Below, piece by piece: positions 1-6,913 of a stretch of 12,136 bases of DNA. The position numbers and the translations under genes were made by a program. This DNA comes from Planctomycetaceae bacterium (GTDB lineage Bacteria; Planctomycetota; Planctomycetia; Pirellulales; JAEUIK01): the NCBI GenBank assembly GCA_016793185.1, contig JAEUIK010000530.1, positions 1 to 12,136 of the forward strand, read 5' to 3'. The notes beneath the pieces were generated by a model. That model had not been told where the DNA came from. It made no database searches and was given only the letters and a program-made list of their open reading frames with translations. Position 1 is the first letter of the stretch. Each line of letters begins with the position of its first letter.

Positions 1-741
1 GACATCGCCGTGACGCACAGCCACGCCGCCCTGGCCTTCGAGACGCGCAACGCCGTGGCCTTCGAGGTGACGCGGCGGAAGAAGGAGCTCGACGAGCGCC
101 GCGAGGCGCTCAATGCCGAGGAGCGTGCCAACTTCGACCTCGATCGCGCCACCGCCGCCGTCAAGCAAGAGATCGACCAACTCGAGCGGCGCCGCCAGGC
201 AGCGGCCGAAGCGCCGGAGAAGACGGTGCAAGTCACCAACTACGCGACTCCGATCAGCCGCACCGTCGAGGGGAAGGAATCGCACTTCCAGCTTCGCGGC
301 GGCCTGATCGCGCACGTGCCCATGGACGACTTCGTCGAACGGATCCCGAACGAGCTCAAGCAGCAGGCGTGGAAGCTGCGGCAGATGCCCGAGGTCACTT
401 CGACGCTCGGCCCGATCGATGGCTTTCGGATGAAGTACCTGATCGTCCGCGACGGGAACCTGATTCGACTGCAGCAGTTCGAGCTGATTCCGGTCAGCGA
501 CAGCCTGGGCGAATCCCTCGAGAGCGCGCTGTCGCGCGAGGGAGAATTCTCGAGGATCATCGCGGGACTCAATCGCCGGCGGACGACCGTCACGCTGTGG
601 GTCTATCCCGACAGCTTCAGCGAGTTCCGCGCGCTCAAGGACCACCTGCACAAGCTCGGCTTCGCCGCCGCCGGCCGGCCGCTGCCGGAGGGCTATCCCA
701 TCGGCGGGTCGGTCTACGGCTCGCGCTCGGCCGCGGAATAG
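1..741 (+). CDS. Hypothetical coiled-coil protein, 5' end outside the window
   Basis: The reading frame is open from the first base of the window (GAC ATC GCC GTG...) to TAG at 739-741, giving 246 visible residues. The GTG at position 10 is probably internal, because nothing like a ribosome binding site fits in front of it and the frame continues to the edge. Visible residues about 25-71 are rich in E, K, R, A and L with heptad-like spacing and very probably form a coiled coil. The rest is a compact mixed domain ending in a conserved-looking tail (TLWVYPDSF, then a GF...RPLP.G.PIGGS segment). I do not recognise a named family. I have a weak recollection of planctomycete hypothetical proteins with this tail and an N-terminal membrane segment, which would lie outside the window. 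No catalytic motif is seen. It converges on bioA with 41 bases between the stops. Confidence 0.75.
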   Translation, partial: DIAVTHSHAALAFETRNAVAFEVTRRKKELDERREALNAEERANFDLDRATAAVKQEIDQLERRRQAAAEAPEKTVQVTNYATPISRTVEGKESHFQLRGGLIAHVPMDDFVERIPNELKQQAWKLRQMPEVTSTLGPIDGFRMKYLIVRDGNLIRLQQFELIPVSDSLGESLESALSREGEFSRIIAGLNRRRTTVTLWVYPDSFSEFRALKDHLHKLGFAAAGRPLPEGYPIGGSVYGSRSAAE

Positions 742-782
742 CCAGCGCGAACTTGCTCGCGAAAGCCAACTCTGGGCTCGCG

Positions 783-2147
783 TCAGCCGGCCGTCGCCGC
801 GGCGATCCCCTGCTCGACGGCCAGCGCGATTTGATCCAGCTCGTCGAGCGAGATCGCCAGCGGCGGCATGATGACCACCACGTTTCCCAGGGGGCGCAGC
901 AGCACGCCATTCCCCCGGGCGTGGCGACAAACCGCCAGGCCGCGTTGCTCGGCCCAATCGTAGGGCGTCTGCGCCGTGCGGTCGCGCACCAGCTCGATGC
1001 CCGCGATCAGCCCGCACTGGCGCACGTCGCCGACGTGCGGATGCTGCGCGAGGCGGGCGAGATGCTCGGCGAGGCGGACGATCTTGGGCTGCACTGCCTC
1101 GAGGGTCTTCTCTGCCGTAAAGATCTCGAGCGAGGCGAGCGCCGCCGCGGCGCCGAGCGGATTGCCCCCGTAGGTGTGCCCGTGAAAGAAGGTGCGTGAC
1201 TCGGAGTAGCTTCCCAGGAACGCGTTCCAGAGTTCGTCGGTGGCCAGGGTCGCCGCCACCGGCAGGTATCCCCCGGTGAGGCCCTTGGCGAGGCAGAGCA
1301 GATCCGGCGCAACGTCTTCGTGCTCGCAGGCGAACATTTTTCCGGTCCGGCCGAAGCCGACCGCGACTTCGTCAGCGATCAGCAGCACTCCGTAGCGGCG
1401 CGTCAGTTCGCGCAGGCCGCGCAAGTAGCCGGGGGGATGCACAAGCATGCCGGCCGCCGCCTGGACGAGCGGTTCGACGACGAGCGCTGCCAGCCGTTGA
1501 TGGTGCGCCGCGAGCACTTGCTCGGCGCGCTCGAGATAGTAGGCGAGCGCCCCGTGCCGGGTGACGCCGGGCGGCAGTCGGTACAGGTCCGGCGCCGGGA
1601 TCTGCACTGTCTCGAACAACAGCGGGCCAAACATCTGGTGGAAGCGGGCGACTCCTCCCACGCTCACGCTCCCCAAGGTATCGCCGTGGTAGGCGTCGCC
1701 GAGCGCGGCGTAGCAGGTTTTCTCTGGACGGGGCGTGGGGCACTGCCGCCAGTATTGAAAGGCGAGCTTGATCGCCACCTCGACGGCCGTCGCCCCAGAG
1801 TCGGAGTAGAAGACGTGGTTCAATCCCGCCGGCGCCAATTCGGTCAGGCGCCGGGCGAGCCGGATCGTCTGCGAGTTCGAGGCCCCCAGGAGCGTGGTGT
1901 GCGCGACGCGGTCGAGCTGCGCGCGAATGGCCGCGTCGATTCTGGGGTGCCGGTGTCCATGCACGTTGCACCAGAGGCTGCTGACGCCGTCGAGGTACTC
2001 GTTGCCGTGGATGTCGGTCAGCCGGCATCCTTGGGCGCGCTCGATGATCAGCGGCTCGTACTCGGCCATCTGCGTGAACGCGTGCCAGACGTGCTCGCGA
2101 TCCCACCGCTCGAGCTGTTCGATTGTGATCGGGTCGTTTGGCATCAT
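783..2147 (-). CDS. bioA: Adenosylmethionine (or lysine)-8-amino-7-oxononanoate aminotransferase
   Basis: BioA is a PLP enzyme of fold type I (aminotransferase class III) that converts 8-amino-7-oxononanoate (KAPA) to 7,8-diaminononanoate (DAPA) in cytoplasmic biotin synthesis. Numbered from the ATG at 2147 (454 aa, normal length): WH at 21-22, SSLW at 56-59 followed by NVHGH, SDSGATAVEVA near 115-125 for the PLP phosphate, YHG at 153-155, IADEV with Asp259 for the PLP ring nitrogen, GFGRTG at 264-269, and LAKGL with the Schiff-base Lys288. A TTG three codons upstream (2156) is also possible; I chose ATG because two ATGs follow each other there and neither option has a clear Shine-Dalgarno. 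Residues around the substrate pocket (Phe24, Leu58) differ from the E. coli SAM-dependent enzyme (Tyr17, Trp52), so the amino donor is uncertain. It is the last gene of the minus-strand block, 95 bases after the DUF62 gene. No other bio gene is in view. Confidence 0.92.
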   Translation of the reverse strand: MMPNDPITIEQLERWDREHVWHAFTQMAEYEPLIIERAQGCRLTDIHGNEYLDGVSSLWCNVHGHRHPRIDAAIRAQLDRVAHTTLLGASNSQTIRLARRLTELAPAGLNHVFYSDSGATAVEVAIKLAFQYWRQCPTPRPEKTCYAALGDAYHGDTLGSVSVGGVARFHQMFGPLLFETVQIPAPDLYRLPPGVTRHGALAYYLERAEQVLAAHHQRLAALVVEPLVQAAAGMLVHPPGYLRGLRELTRRYGVLLIADEVAVGFGRTGKMFACEHEDVAPDLLCLAKGLTGGYLPVAATLATDELWNAFLGSYSESRTFFHGHTYGGNPLGAAAALASLEIFTAEKTLEAVQPKIVRLAEHLARLAQHPHVGDVRQCGLIAGIELVRDRTAQTPYDWAEQRGLAVCRHARGNGVLLRPLGNVVVIMPPLAISLDELDQIALAVEQGIAAATAG

Positions 2148-2242
2148 GACCGGCAAGTGAAGAGGGACGCGGCGACAAAGACCTCAGCTCACGCGGCTTC
2201 AGTGGACCACAGCCCGACTGAATCGGGAAGCGCTGCCGAACG

Positions 2243-3031
2243 CTACCAAGAAATCACCACCGGCGCGCCGACGACGGCGTTCAGCTCGCGCGCCGCGCTG
2301 GCCTCGACCACGGCGATCTCGAGCTGGCCTCCGGAACCGACCAGGGCGACAGCCGTCCCGCGGGGCTGCGCGCCATAGGTGCGGACAATCGGCAATTCCT
2401 GGCGGCCGCAGCAGCTCACCCGGAGCGGTTGATGCTGGGCGATCGCGGCGAGATCCTGTCGCGAGATGTTCGTGATCAGATTGCCGAAATGGTCGATCGA
2501 TTCGATCTCGCCCGTCAGACGCTGGGCCTCGAGCTGGGGCAGCGGCCAGTCGAGCTCGATCATCCGCGGCAGCTTGGGGCCCAGCAACTCGGGGTCGATG
2601 CCAAGACTGATGCGGGCGGCCACCGGCGCGAGAATGTCGCGCCCGTGGAACGTTTCGGAGACGTCCTTGAGCCAGAATGCCGGTTCGCCCACGGTGATCA
2701 ATCGCGTGGCCGGCGTGCGACGCTGCAGCCGGCTCAACAGCCCGTTGTCGGGCGCCAGGTAATGCTGGTTGCCGAACCGGGCATAGATCAGCCGGCGATC
2801 GGTGCCGACCCCGGGATCGACCACCGCCACGTGGATTGTTTCGGCGGGAAAGCGCGGGCAGACCTCGGCCAGCACGATTGCACCCTGGCGGATGTCTTGC
2901 GGCGGAATCGAGTGCGTGACGTCCACCAGCGTGGCCTGCGGACTGATTCCGAGGATGACCCCTTTCATGGCGGCGACGTAGGGGCTGTCGGCGCCGAAAT
3001 CGGTGGTCAGCGTGATCACCCGCTTCGACAT
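2243..3031 (-). CDS. SAM hydroxide adenosyltransferase (SAM hydrolase, DUF62 family)
   Basis: This 262-residue protein belongs to the DUF62 family, whose members use a water-derived hydroxide to split S-adenosylmethionine into adenosine and methionine; the fluorinases and chlorinases are relatives. Visible family motifs in order: TTDFG (9-13), DVTH (37-40), VVDPGVGT (70-77), PDNG (94-97), FHGRDI (128-133), DHFGNLITN (180-188) and GSGGQLEIA (232-240). The family's Asp-Arg-His triad is intact as Asp72, Arg79 and His129, with the same seven-residue Asp-Arg spacing as in the archaeal enzyme. This favours SAM hydrolysis over halogenation. Length is normal and no signal peptide is seen. ATG at 3029-3031 lies only 10 bases after the gatB stop, so it is probably translated from the gat transcript; the purine-rich AGGGGA overlapping the gatB end is a weak, distant ribosome binding site. 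Its physiological role is not settled for the family. Confidence 0.9.
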   Translation of the reverse strand: MSKRVITLTTDFGADSPYVAAMKGVILGISPQATLVDVTHSIPPQDIRQGAIVLAEVCPRFPAETIHVAVVDPGVGTDRRLIYARFGNQHYLAPDNGLLSRLQRRTPATRLITVGEPAFWLKDVSETFHGRDILAPVAARISLGIDPELLGPKLPRMIELDWPLPQLEAQRLTGEIESIDHFGNLITNISRQDLAAIAQHQPLRVSCCGRQELPIVRTYGAQPRGTAVALVGSGGQLEIAVVEASAARELNAVVGAPVVISW

Positions 3032-3041
3032 GCGTGTCGCT

Positions 3042-4514
3042 CTACATCCCCTGTGCCAACTCGAGGCAAATCTCCATGAGACGGCCGGGGTTGACGTTGG
3101 GATTCTTTTTCTTGGCTTGCCCGATGAGAGCGCCGGCGGCTTTCCCCCGGCCCTCTTTGATGTCGGCGACGATCTTGGGATTTGCGGCGAGCAATTCGCG
3201 GCAGAGTTCGACGAGCTGGCTTTCGTCGACCTGCACGATGCCCAGCTCGGCCATCACTTCGGCGGCCGATTTCTGGCTGGTCGCCATCGCGGCGAAGACT
3301 TCGCGCGCCCGGCTGGTGTCGATCTCTTTGCCGCGCACCTTCTGCAGCAAGCCCGCCAAGCGCTCGGGGCGCAAGCCAAATTGATCGATCTCGATCTTTT
3401 GCTCGGTCAGCGTGCGGAGCACGTCCTGCTGGAACCAGTTGCTGGCCAGCTTCCCGTCGCCCGAGTGCGTGGCCAGTTCGAGAAAATACTCGACCCCGCG
3501 CTTCCCCTGGTTGACGATCACGTCGCTGTCGTAGGGGGTGAGCCCAAAGGTCGCCTCGAGCCGCGTGCGGAGCGCGGCGGGCAACTCGCCCAAGGCCGCG
3601 CGGGCGTCGGCAACCGTGGCCTCGGTGACCGTCACCGGCACCAGGTCGGGATCGGGGAAGTAGCGGTAATCGCTCGATTCCTCCTTGTGCCGCTGGCCGC
3701 GGGTGATATTGGCCACGTCGTCCCACCCGCGGGTCTGCTTGGGGATATCGCCGATCTTTTGTCCGGTTTCTTGCCAGACTTCGTACTGCCGCGCGGCTTC
3801 GTAAGTCAGGGCCCGCTCCACGGCGCGGAAACTGTTCATATTCTTGATCTCGACGATCGGCGTCGCGATCTTGCCGTCCGGCGTCGGGATGTGCAAGTTG
3901 ACGTTCGCATCGACCCGCAGGCTCCCCTCCTGCATGTTGCAGTCGGAGACTTCGAGATAGGTGAGGAGCAGCTTGAGCTCGGTCAGAAACGCCTTGGCCT
4001 CGGCCGGCGAGCGCATGTCGGGCTTGGACACGATTTCCAGCAGCGGCGTGCCGGTGCGATTCAGGTCGATCCGGCTATCGGCTTGCCCGGCCGCCTCGTC
4101 GTGCATGCTCTTGCCGGCATCTTCTTCCAGGTGCGCGCGGATGATGCCGATGCGGCGCGGTTCGATTTTTCCCTTGGGATCGCTGATCTCGAGCCAGCCC
4201 TCGCTCGAAAACGGCAGATCGAACTGGCTGATCTGGTAGCCCTTGGGAAGGTCGGGATAGTAGTAGTTCTTGCGGTCCCACTTGGTGAACGGAGCGATCT
4301 GGCAATTCAGCGCCAGCGCCGTCCGCAGGCCCAACTCGAACGCACGGCGGTTCATCACCGGCAGCGATCCCGGCATGCCGGTGCAGACCGGGCAGGTTTG
4401 CGTATTCGGCGGGGCGCCGAACTTCGTGCTGCACCCGCAGAACAGCTTGCTCGCGGTGAGCAACTGCACGTGAATTTCCAGGCCGATGACAATGTCGTAG
4501 GACGTTTCGCTCAT
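3042..4514 (-). CDS. gatB: Asp-tRNA(Asn)/Glu-tRNA(Gln) amidotransferase subunit B
   Basis: GatB is the tRNA-binding and kinase subunit of the GatCAB amidotransferase. It phosphorylates the misacylated Glu or Asp on the tRNA, and ammonia from GatA then replaces the phosphate. The open frame extends upstream of 4514 to about 5111, but the conserved protein starts at MSETSYDIVIGLEIHVQL (490 aa, about normal). Visible parts: LEIHVQL (12-18), a zinc-type CxC...CxxC set (Cys26, Cys28, Cys41, Cys44), the cradle domain with SRIDLNRTGTPLLE near 147-160 (family signature), KNMNSF (225-230), SSDYRYFPDPDL (280-291), a helical domain and the C-terminal YqeY-like tRNA-binding domain (about 340-488) ending NPGRLMEICLELAQGM. 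Its ATG overlaps the gatA TGA in an ATGA (4511-4514), a classic arrangement for translational coupling that also fixes the start. Confidence 0.97.
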   Translation of the reverse strand: MSETSYDIVIGLEIHVQLLTASKLFCGCSTKFGAPPNTQTCPVCTGMPGSLPVMNRRAFELGLRTALALNCQIAPFTKWDRKNYYYPDLPKGYQISQFDLPFSSEGWLEISDPKGKIEPRRIGIIRAHLEEDAGKSMHDEAAGQADSRIDLNRTGTPLLEIVSKPDMRSPAEAKAFLTELKLLLTYLEVSDCNMQEGSLRVDANVNLHIPTPDGKIATPIVEIKNMNSFRAVERALTYEAARQYEVWQETGQKIGDIPKQTRGWDDVANITRGQRHKEESSDYRYFPDPDLVPVTVTEATVADARAALGELPAALRTRLEATFGLTPYDSDVIVNQGKRGVEYFLELATHSGDGKLASNWFQQDVLRTLTEQKIEIDQFGLRPERLAGLLQKVRGKEIDTSRAREVFAAMATSQKSAAEVMAELGIVQVDESQLVELCRELLAANPKIVADIKEGRGKAAGALIGQAKKKNPNVNPGRLMEICLELAQGM

Positions 4515-6052
4515 GGCAGCTGCGGCCTCCGCCGGTGCCAGTCGGTCGCTTGCTGATACAGGTGTGCGCCCGCGAGCAGCTTCTCCTCGCCAAAGGCGGG
4601 CGCTTGGAGCTGCAACCCGATGGGCAGCCCGGATTGGCTGATGCCACACGGAACCGAGATTCCGGCGATGCCCGCCAGGTTGGCGCTCACGGTGTAGAGA
4701 TCGACAAGATACATCGAGAGGGGATCGTCGGCCTTCTCGCCGATCCTGAAGGCCGGCGCGGCCGAGACGGGGCCGGCGATCAGGTCGACCTGCCGGAAGG
4801 CTTCGTCGAAGTCCTGGCGAATCAACCGCCGCACGCGGAGCGCCTTGAGGTAGTAGGCGTCGTAATAGCCGGCCGAGAGAGCATAGGTGCCGAGCATGAT
4901 GCGGCGTTTGACTTCGGCCCCGAAGCCTTCGGCACGGCTGGCGCGATACATCCGCACCAGCGCCGAGTCGAGCTGGCCCAGACCCCGCTCGTTGCCGGCC
5001 GCTTGCAACACGGCCCGCTCTTCGGCGAGCTGCTTGTGCATCGCCTTTTCGTCGGTGCGATGGCCGTAGTGAGCGCCATCGTAGCGGGCGAGATTGCTGG
5101 AGGCTTCGCACGGAGCGATCAAGTAATAGACCGCGACTCCATACTTGGCGTGCGGCAGCGAGATGTCGACGAGCTTCGCCCCGAGGCTTTCGTAGACCCG
5201 CAAGGCCTCGCGAACCGCCTTCTCCACCTCGGCATCGAGGCCTTCGCCAAAATGCTCGCGGACAATTCCCAGCCGTAATCCCTCGAGCGGTTGCCGGAGC
5301 GCCGCGCGATACGCGGGGACGGGCTGCGCGACCGAAGTGCTGTCGTGCGGGTCATGGCCGGCGATCACTTCCAGGGCCAGGGCGCAATCTTCGGCCGTTT
5401 GGCCGAAGGGGCCGATCTGGTCGAGGCTGCTGGCGAATGCGACCAGCCCATAACGGCTGACCCGCCCATAGCTCGGCTTGAGTCCGGTCACGCCGCACAA
5501 ACCGGCCGGCAAGCGAATCGACCCGCCGGTGTCGGTCCCGAGCGTCAGCGGTAGCATGCCGGCCGCGACGGCCGCGGCCGAACCGCCGCTCGAACCGCCG
5601 GGGATCCGCTCGAGGTCCCAGGGGTTGCGTGTGGGGAAATAGGCCGAGTTCTCGCAGGAGCCCCCCATCGCGAACTCGTCCAGGTTGAGGCGTCCCAACA
5701 GCACGGCGTCGGCCTGCTTGAGACGCGCGATGACGGTGGCGTCGTAGGGAGGGCGGAAATGCTCGAGCATCTTCGAGCCGCAGGTCGTGACCACGCCCTG
5801 CGTGCAGAGCAAGTCCTTGATGCCGACGGGGAGCCCAGCCAGCGGACCGACGGGCTGCTTCTGCTTCCGCTTCTGGTCGATCGCTTGGGCTTGCTCGAGC
5901 GCGCTCTCGGCCCCGACTTGCAGAAAGGCCTGCACGCGATCGTCGTAGCGCTCGATGCGGTCGAGGCAGGCGCGCGTGAGCTCGGTTGAGGTGATCTCGC
6001 CGGCATTGAGCTGGGCGATCAGTTCGCTGGCCGAAAGTTCGTGAACCGACAT
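4511..6052 (-). CDS. gatA: Asp-tRNA(Asn)/Glu-tRNA(Gln) amidotransferase subunit A
   Basis: GatA is the glutaminase subunit, an amidase-signature enzyme that releases ammonia from glutamine and passes it through a channel to GatB. Counted from the ATG at 6052 (513 aa) the Ser-cisSer-Lys triad is complete: Lys79 in VGIKDLL, Ser154 in PGGSSGGSAAA and the nucleophile Ser178 in GTDTGGSIRLP. This is the same numbering I know for the Staphylococcus enzyme, which supports this start. A TTG at 6064 would add four residues (MGTS) but would leave only 3 bases after gatC. A GGGGA five bases before the ATG (6058-6062) suits the ATG. The protein is somewhat longer than the usual 480-490 residues, with the extra length mostly in the C-terminal half. 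It lies between gatC (15-base gap) and gatB (4-base overlap). Confidence 0.97.
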   Translation of the reverse strand: MSVHELSASELIAQLNAGEITSTELTRACLDRIERYDDRVQAFLQVGAESALEQAQAIDQKRKQKQPVGPLAGLPVGIKDLLCTQGVVTTCGSKMLEHFRPPYDATVIARLKQADAVLLGRLNLDEFAMGGSCENSAYFPTRNPWDLERIPGGSSGGSAAAVAAGMLPLTLGTDTGGSIRLPAGLCGVTGLKPSYGRVSRYGLVAFASSLDQIGPFGQTAEDCALALEVIAGHDPHDSTSVAQPVPAYRAALRQPLEGLRLGIVREHFGEGLDAEVEKAVREALRVYESLGAKLVDISLPHAKYGVAVYYLIAPCEASSNLARYDGAHYGHRTDEKAMHKQLAEERAVLQAAGNERGLGQLDSALVRMYRASRAEGFGAEVKRRIMLGTYALSAGYYDAYYLKALRVRRLIRQDFDEAFRQVDLIAGPVSAAPAFRIGEKADDPLSMYLVDLYTVSANLAGIAGISVPCGISQSGLPIGLQLQAPAFGEEKLLAGAHLYQQATDWHRRRPQLP

Positions 6053-6057
6053 CGACG

Positions 6058-6062
6058 TCCCC
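6058..6062 (-). promoter_or_regulatory. Ribosome binding site of gatA
   Basis: Read on the minus strand this is GGGGA, five bases before the ATG at 6050-6052. It partly overlaps the alternative TTG codon (6062-6064), so it favours the ATG as the gatA start. It lies in the gap just after the gatC stop. Confidence 0.5.
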
Positions 6063-6067
6063 AATTC

Positions 6068-6358
6068 TCAATCGCCGAGGACCGCGGGGACGAGGTAGCA
6101 CTCTTGGTCGTGATGCGGCGCGTTGGCCAGCACCTCGTCGCGCGGCAGGCTGGGGCGGACTTCGTCGGGCCGGAAGACATTGGCAATGTCGACCGGGTGG
6201 GCCATCGGCTCGACGTGGGTCGTATCGAGCTCGGCCAGGAGCTGGACGTAATCGACGATCTGCCCGAGCTGCTCGGTGAGGCGCTCGAGCTCGGCCGGAG
6301 TGAATTGCAACCGGGCCAGCAGCGAGACCTTTTCGACTTCGTCGCGGGTGAGGCCCAT
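6068..6358 (-). CDS. gatC: Asp-tRNA(Asn)/Glu-tRNA(Gln) amidotransferase subunit C
   Basis: GatC is the small belt-like subunit that wraps the GatA-GatB interface and stabilises the complex. The 96-residue product has the normal family pattern: an N-terminal helix pair (MGLTRDEVEKVSLLARLQFT, then ELERLTEQLGQIVDYVQLL), the loop LDTTHVEPMAHPV (44-56), and the tail FRPDEVRPSLPRDEVLANAP (62-81) ending at HHDQECYLVPAVLGD. The ATG at 6356-6358 has a good Shine-Dalgarno on the minus strand, GAGGAG at 6367-6372, eight bases upstream. It is the first gene of a gatC-gatA-gatB order, 133 bases downstream of rpmB. I see no convincing separate promoter in those 133 bases, so it may be read through from the rpmB promoter or from one I cannot recognise. 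Confidence 0.95.
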   Translation of the reverse strand: MGLTRDEVEKVSLLARLQFTPAELERLTEQLGQIVDYVQLLAELDTTHVEPMAHPVDIANVFRPDEVRPSLPRDEVLANAPHHDQECYLVPAVLGD

Positions 6359-6491
6359 CGGGCGGGCTCCTCGAAGGCCCCCGGCAGTCGCGGGGTGGTG
6401 GAACGCAAGACTCGGGACGAACGACGGTCCGCGGCGCGGCGCCAGACCCGAAGACGACAGCCGGCGCCGAGCGCGGGTTCGCCGGCGCAGG

Positions 6492-6758
6492 CTACTTGGA
6501 GGTAGTCGGGAGCTTGAACGGAGCCTGGCGAACCGCCTTGGTGATGCGGCCGCTGCGGATGCACTGCGTGCAGACCAGCACCGTCTTGTTGGTGCCCTTC
6601 TCCGACACCTTGATGCGCTGCAAGTTCGGGCGGAATTGCCGCTTAGTGATGCCCGTCACCTTCGTACCGACCCCTCCCAAGTACTTGGCCTTACCACGGA
6701 GGGTGACCGAATTTCCCACCTGGGGACCTTTTCCGCAAACATGACACGAGCGGGCCAT
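6492..6758 (-). CDS. rpmB: 50S ribosomal protein L28, zinc-ribbon (C+) form
   Basis: L28 is a small protein of the large ribosomal subunit. The 88-residue sequence begins MARSCHVCGKGPQVGNSVT, the usual L28 N-terminus after MA, and continues with KVTGITKRQFRPNLQRIKV (about 33-51), the VLVCTQCIRSG segment (60-70) and a basic C-terminus. Four cysteines (Cys5, Cys8, Cys63, Cys66) form two CxxC pairs, so this is the zinc-binding form; many bacteria have a cysteine-less version, used under zinc limitation. It carries about ten extra residues (GKAKYLGGVG) between the first CxxC region and the RQFRPN block compared with the short L28 I know from E. coli or Bacillus. The ATG has GGAGAG on the minus strand at 6763-6768, close upstream. 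It is not next to rpmG (L33) here. It is transcribed divergently from the redoxin-like gene. Confidence 0.96.
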   Translation of the reverse strand: MARSCHVCGKGPQVGNSVTLRGKAKYLGGVGTKVTGITKRQFRPNLQRIKVSEKGTNKTVLVCTQCIRSGRITKAVRQAPFKLPTTSK

Positions 6759-6810
6759 CGAACTCTCCGCAGCAATCGAGCGTTTTAGCCGGGTTTCAGG
6801 CGAAACGGCC

Positions 6811-6838
6811 AGTATAGCGGAGAGGGCGGGATTCGCAA
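6811..6838 (-). promoter_or_regulatory. Probable sigma70-type promoter of rpmB
   Basis: On the minus strand TTGCGA (6833-6838, 4 of 6 to TTGACA) is followed after 16 bases by TATACT (6811-6816, 5 of 6 to TATAAT). Transcription would begin about 45 bases before the rpmB ATG. It lies in the 155-base space divergent from the redoxin-like gene. On the plus strand of the same space a TACAAT at 6872-6877 could be a -10 box for the other gene, but no -35 at proper spacing goes with it. Confidence 0.5.
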
Positions 6839-6913
6839 GGCGAGGGGTGGGCCTTGGCGGACTGCTGTGAGTACAATCACTCGGCCCCGATCGACCACCT
6901 CTAGGATGTTGCC

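Noticed and set aside
746..761. Small hairpin CGCGA/TCGCG between the first gene and bioA
   Set aside because: Only five pairs and no T-run on either strand; it is expected by chance in such GC-rich DNA and is not good evidence for a terminator.
2213..2227. CCCGA/TCGGG hairpin between the DUF62 gene and bioA
   Set aside because: A five-pair stem with a five-base loop and no T-run; it could weakly reduce read-through into bioA, but I cannot support a terminator call.
3003..4556. Long plus-strand open frame opposite gatB
   Set aside because: GatB is certain on the other strand; the plus-strand frame is a high-GC shadow with no motifs.
4515..5111. Open frame in front of gatB as an N-terminal extension or fusion
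   Set aside because: It lies in another frame across gatA, its translation is arginine- and proline-rich shadow sequence, and the GatB family starts at 4514 with an ATGA overlap.
6460..6486. GCCGGCG/CGCCGGC stem just after the rpmB stop as a terminator
   Set aside because: The stem is perfect over seven pairs, but the loop is 13 bases and no T-run follows on the minus strand; read-through into gatC is equally likely.
6854..6877. Promoter for the redoxin-like gene (TTGGCG ... TACAAT)
   Set aside because: The spacing between the two boxes is only 14 bases at most by any reading and no -35 lies at 16-18 bases, so I did not list it as a feature.
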